Source: Methylobacterium sp.
GTDB taxonomy: Bacteria; Pseudomonadota; Alphaproteobacteria; Rhizobiales; Beijerinckiaceae
Assembly (NCBI GenBank): GCA_021154065.1
Contig: JAJKJG010000344.1
Coordinates: 1-6,011, forward strand
Length of the DNA: 6,011 nt
Reading direction: 5' to 3'
The notes beneath the pieces were generated by a model. The model was not told the DNA's origin. It saw only the letters and a program-made list of their open reading frames with translations, and did no database searches. Shown in pieces: positions 5,373 to 6,011 of the stretch. The position numbers and the translations under genes are program-made. The first letter of the stretch is position 1. Every line of letters starts with the position of its first letter.

Positions 5373-5741
5373 CTAGAACGCGTCGGCGAACTCGTTCGAA
5401 GCCGCCCGGTCAGCGGGGCGGCGCGAACCACCGGGGTTGGGGCAGACGCCGGGCTTGAAGCCAAGCGTGTTCCCAGGCTTGAAGCGATGCGGCCCACCGG
5501 GTGAGCCGCAGTTCTTCTGAACAGGCGCTTCCGTCGGGACGACTTCGGGTTCGTGCAACATGACCTCGGCGCCATCCTTTGGCTTGCCGCCAGGGTTGGG
5601 GCCGGGCTTGAAACCGAGCGTGTTCCCAGGCTTGAAGCGATGCGGCGCACGGGTTGTTGAGTCCTTGTTCTTTTGAACAAGCAGGTGTGTTGAGACTCCG
5701 GTTTTCTCAAACATGTGAGCAGTATAACCTGCCTCATGCAT
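5373..5741 (-). CDS. Small hypothetical protein with two RFKPG-NTLG-FKPG-PNPGG repeats
   Basis: A 122-aa product I cannot assign to a characterised family. It has two near-identical units, residues 22-52 and 74-105, each running VQKN, a short variable part, PHRFKPGNTLGFKPG and PNPGG; the first goes on to KPKD. The FKPG...NPGG+PK pattern resembles the short N-terminal motif (KFKPGQSGNPGGRPKG type, DUF5681-like) of small proteins from phages and mobile elements. That resemblance is from memory. The protein is basic and Gly/Pro-rich, probably disordered, with no signal peptide or membrane segment. ATG 5739-5741 is chosen; the TTG just before (5742-5744) and ATG 5712-5714 are alternatives, and none has a clear Shine-Dalgarno. 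TATACT at 5726-5721 could be a -10 for a transcript starting at the inner ATG. A good terminator follows the stop, and DNA repeats match the protein repeats, which supports coding. Confidence 0.6.
   Translation of the reverse strand: MHEAGYTAHMFEKTGVSTHLLVQKNKDSTTRAPHRFKPGNTLGFKPGPNPGGKPKDGAEVMLHEPEVVPTEAPVQKNCGSPGGPHRFKPGNTLGFKPGVCPNPGGSRRPADRAASNEFADAF
5448..5493 (-). repeat. 46-bp direct repeat, copy 1, encoding the FKPG unit
   Basis: Matches 5601-5646 at 44 of 46 positions, in the same orientation and 153 bases (51 codons) apart, so both copies are read in one frame. It encodes the second protein unit, PHRFKPGNTLGFKPG. Each copy also holds the shorter internal echo FKPG...FKPG. The match points to recent duplication or gene conversion. 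Confidence 0.9.
5601..5646 (-). repeat. 46-bp direct repeat, copy 2, encoding the FKPG unit
   Basis: Partner of 5448-5493, encoding the first protein unit (PHRFKPGNTLGFKPG). The two mismatches lie at the third and sixth bases of the second block of ten (5613 and 5616), and both are synonymous. The flanks diverge and include a 6-bp in-frame indel (VC present only in the other unit). Confidence 0.9.
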
Positions 5742-5916
5742 CAACGGTACTGCGGAGCCGCTGTCTCTCCACGGTTGTTTCGTGTTTTCTTTTGAGTTCA
5801 GCGGTCAGAGGGCGTTCACCGCCAAGGGTAGACACTTTGTTCCCTTCCCTCGCAACAGTGTCTATCCGAAGACGGATTGGTAACAATAACATAGACGCTT
5901 TAGACACTTTGGACAC
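5734..5916 (-). CDS. Doubtful small ORF overlapping the start of the FKPG-repeat gene
   Basis: A 60-codon frame from GTG 5914-5916, with an in-frame stop at 5926-5928. The product begins VSKVSKASM and ends in a basic, helix-prone stretch, TAELKRKHETTVERQRLRS. I recognise no family. In favour: its TGA (5736-5734) overlaps the ATG of the downstream gene in an ATGCATGA octamer, the same arrangement as rnpA-yidC, which would allow coupling, and it lies on the strand that ends in the terminator. Against: no Shine-Dalgarno before the GTG or before the inner ATG (5892-5890), and the N-terminal codons coincide with a 9-bp tandem repeat that could be a DNA-level feature. It may simply be non-coding upstream DNA. 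Confidence 0.25.
   Translation of the reverse strand: MSKVSKASMLLLPIRLRIDTVAREGNKVSTLGGERPLTAELKRKHETTVERQRLRSTVDA
5829..5839 (+). repeat. TAGACACTTTG motif, copy 1
   Basis: This 11-mer recurs exactly at 5901-5911 (same strand, inside the tandem array) and inverted at 6001-6011. A shorter inverted form, AGTGTCTA, is at 5857-5864. Exact copies of an 11-mer in both orientations within 183 bases suggest a binding-site cluster. Confidence 0.65.
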
Positions 5917-5918
5917 TT
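5892..5918 (+). repeat. Three tandem 9-bp repeats (TAGACGCTT, TAGACACTT, TGGACACTT)
   Basis: Three adjacent 9-mers start at 5892, 5901 and 5910, each differing from TAGACACTT by at most one base. They lie in AT-rich DNA (5881-5940 holds 22 G or C in 60 bases, against 49 in 60 at 2701-2760). If the minus-strand ORF here is real they encode V-S-K triplets; otherwise they look like repeated protein-binding sites. No Rep or repressor gene is in view to assign them to. Confidence 0.7.
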
Positions 5919-6000
5919 CTCGGGATCAAAAGAAAAAGCTCTTCGTTGCGGGTTTTAAAGCCCCTTAATGAGGTTCCACCCCAAAACGGGGCCAAGCGGC

Positions 6001-6011
6001 CAAAGTGTCTA
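6001..6011 (-). repeat. TAGACACTTTG motif, inverted copy at the right edge
   Basis: Exact inverted copy of the 11-mer at 5829 and 5901, cut close by the window end. Small inverted repeats come just before it: CCCC-AAAAC-GGGG (5979-5991), GGCC-AAGC-GGCC (5990-6001) and the near-palindrome GGGTTTTAAAGCCC (5950-5963). No credible gene covers 5917-6011; the stretch reads as a regulatory or recognition region continuing to the right. Confidence 0.55.

Noticed and set aside
4819..5376. 185-codon plus-strand frame crossing the tRNA
   Set aside because: It spans the end of the kinase and the whole tRNA-Arg gene, and its product has no recognisable feature.
5654..5968. 104-codon plus-strand frame in the right-hand region
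   Set aside because: Antisense to the repeat gene start, no ribosome binding site, no family; the terminator and DNA repeats support the minus strand instead.
5829..6011. CRISPR array from the repeated GACACTT motifs
   Set aside because: Units are only 9-11 bp, unevenly spaced and in both orientations, with no regular spacers.

Overview
The window looks like chromosomal DNA of a high-GC alphaproteobacterium, probably from the Hyphomicrobiales/Rhizobiales. This rests on the rpmH-rnpA-yidC order, the very GC-rich third codon positions, and the styles of the histidine kinase and flavoprotein. I cannot name a genus. Most of the first 5.25 kb is ordinary core-genome sequence. The last ~770 bases, after a tRNA gene, have a different texture and look like the edge of an acquired element.

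Region 1 (1-1163, minus strand) is the ribosome/RNA-processing/membrane-insertion operon. A good sigma70-type promoter (1135-1163) and a leader of about 110 nt with two hairpins precede rpmH (ribosomal protein L34, GTG start). Next come rnpA (RNase P protein) and the first 152 codons of yidC (membrane insertase), which runs off the left edge. rnpA and yidC overlap by 8 bases.

Region 2 (1287-5051, plus strand) diverges from region 1. It is a tightly packed, operon-like set: a TVP38/TMEM64 (VTT/DedA-superfamily) membrane protein, a class I pyridine nucleotide-disulfide oxidoreductase related to mercuric reductase/lipoamide dehydrogenase, and a two-transmembrane HAMP sensor histidine kinase without a response regulator in view. 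The first two are a pair I recall seeing together, and even fused, elsewhere. The kinase suggests that this membrane/redox module is tied to an envelope signal.

Region 3 (5167-5243) is a complete tRNA-Arg(ACG) gene with encoded CCA.

Region 4 (5244-6011) follows the tRNA. It holds an intrinsic terminator facing the minus strand, a small minus-strand gene for a protein with two copies of an RFKPG...PNPGG repeat (backed by a 44/46 identical DNA repeat), a doubtful 60-codon ORF overlapping its start, and an AT-richer segment with repeated TAGACACTTTG motifs in both orientations. A small unrecognised protein, repeats and a composition shift directly 3' of a tRNA fit the end of an integrated element, but no integrase or att duplication lies inside the window, so that remains inference. 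The most novel-looking material is here.
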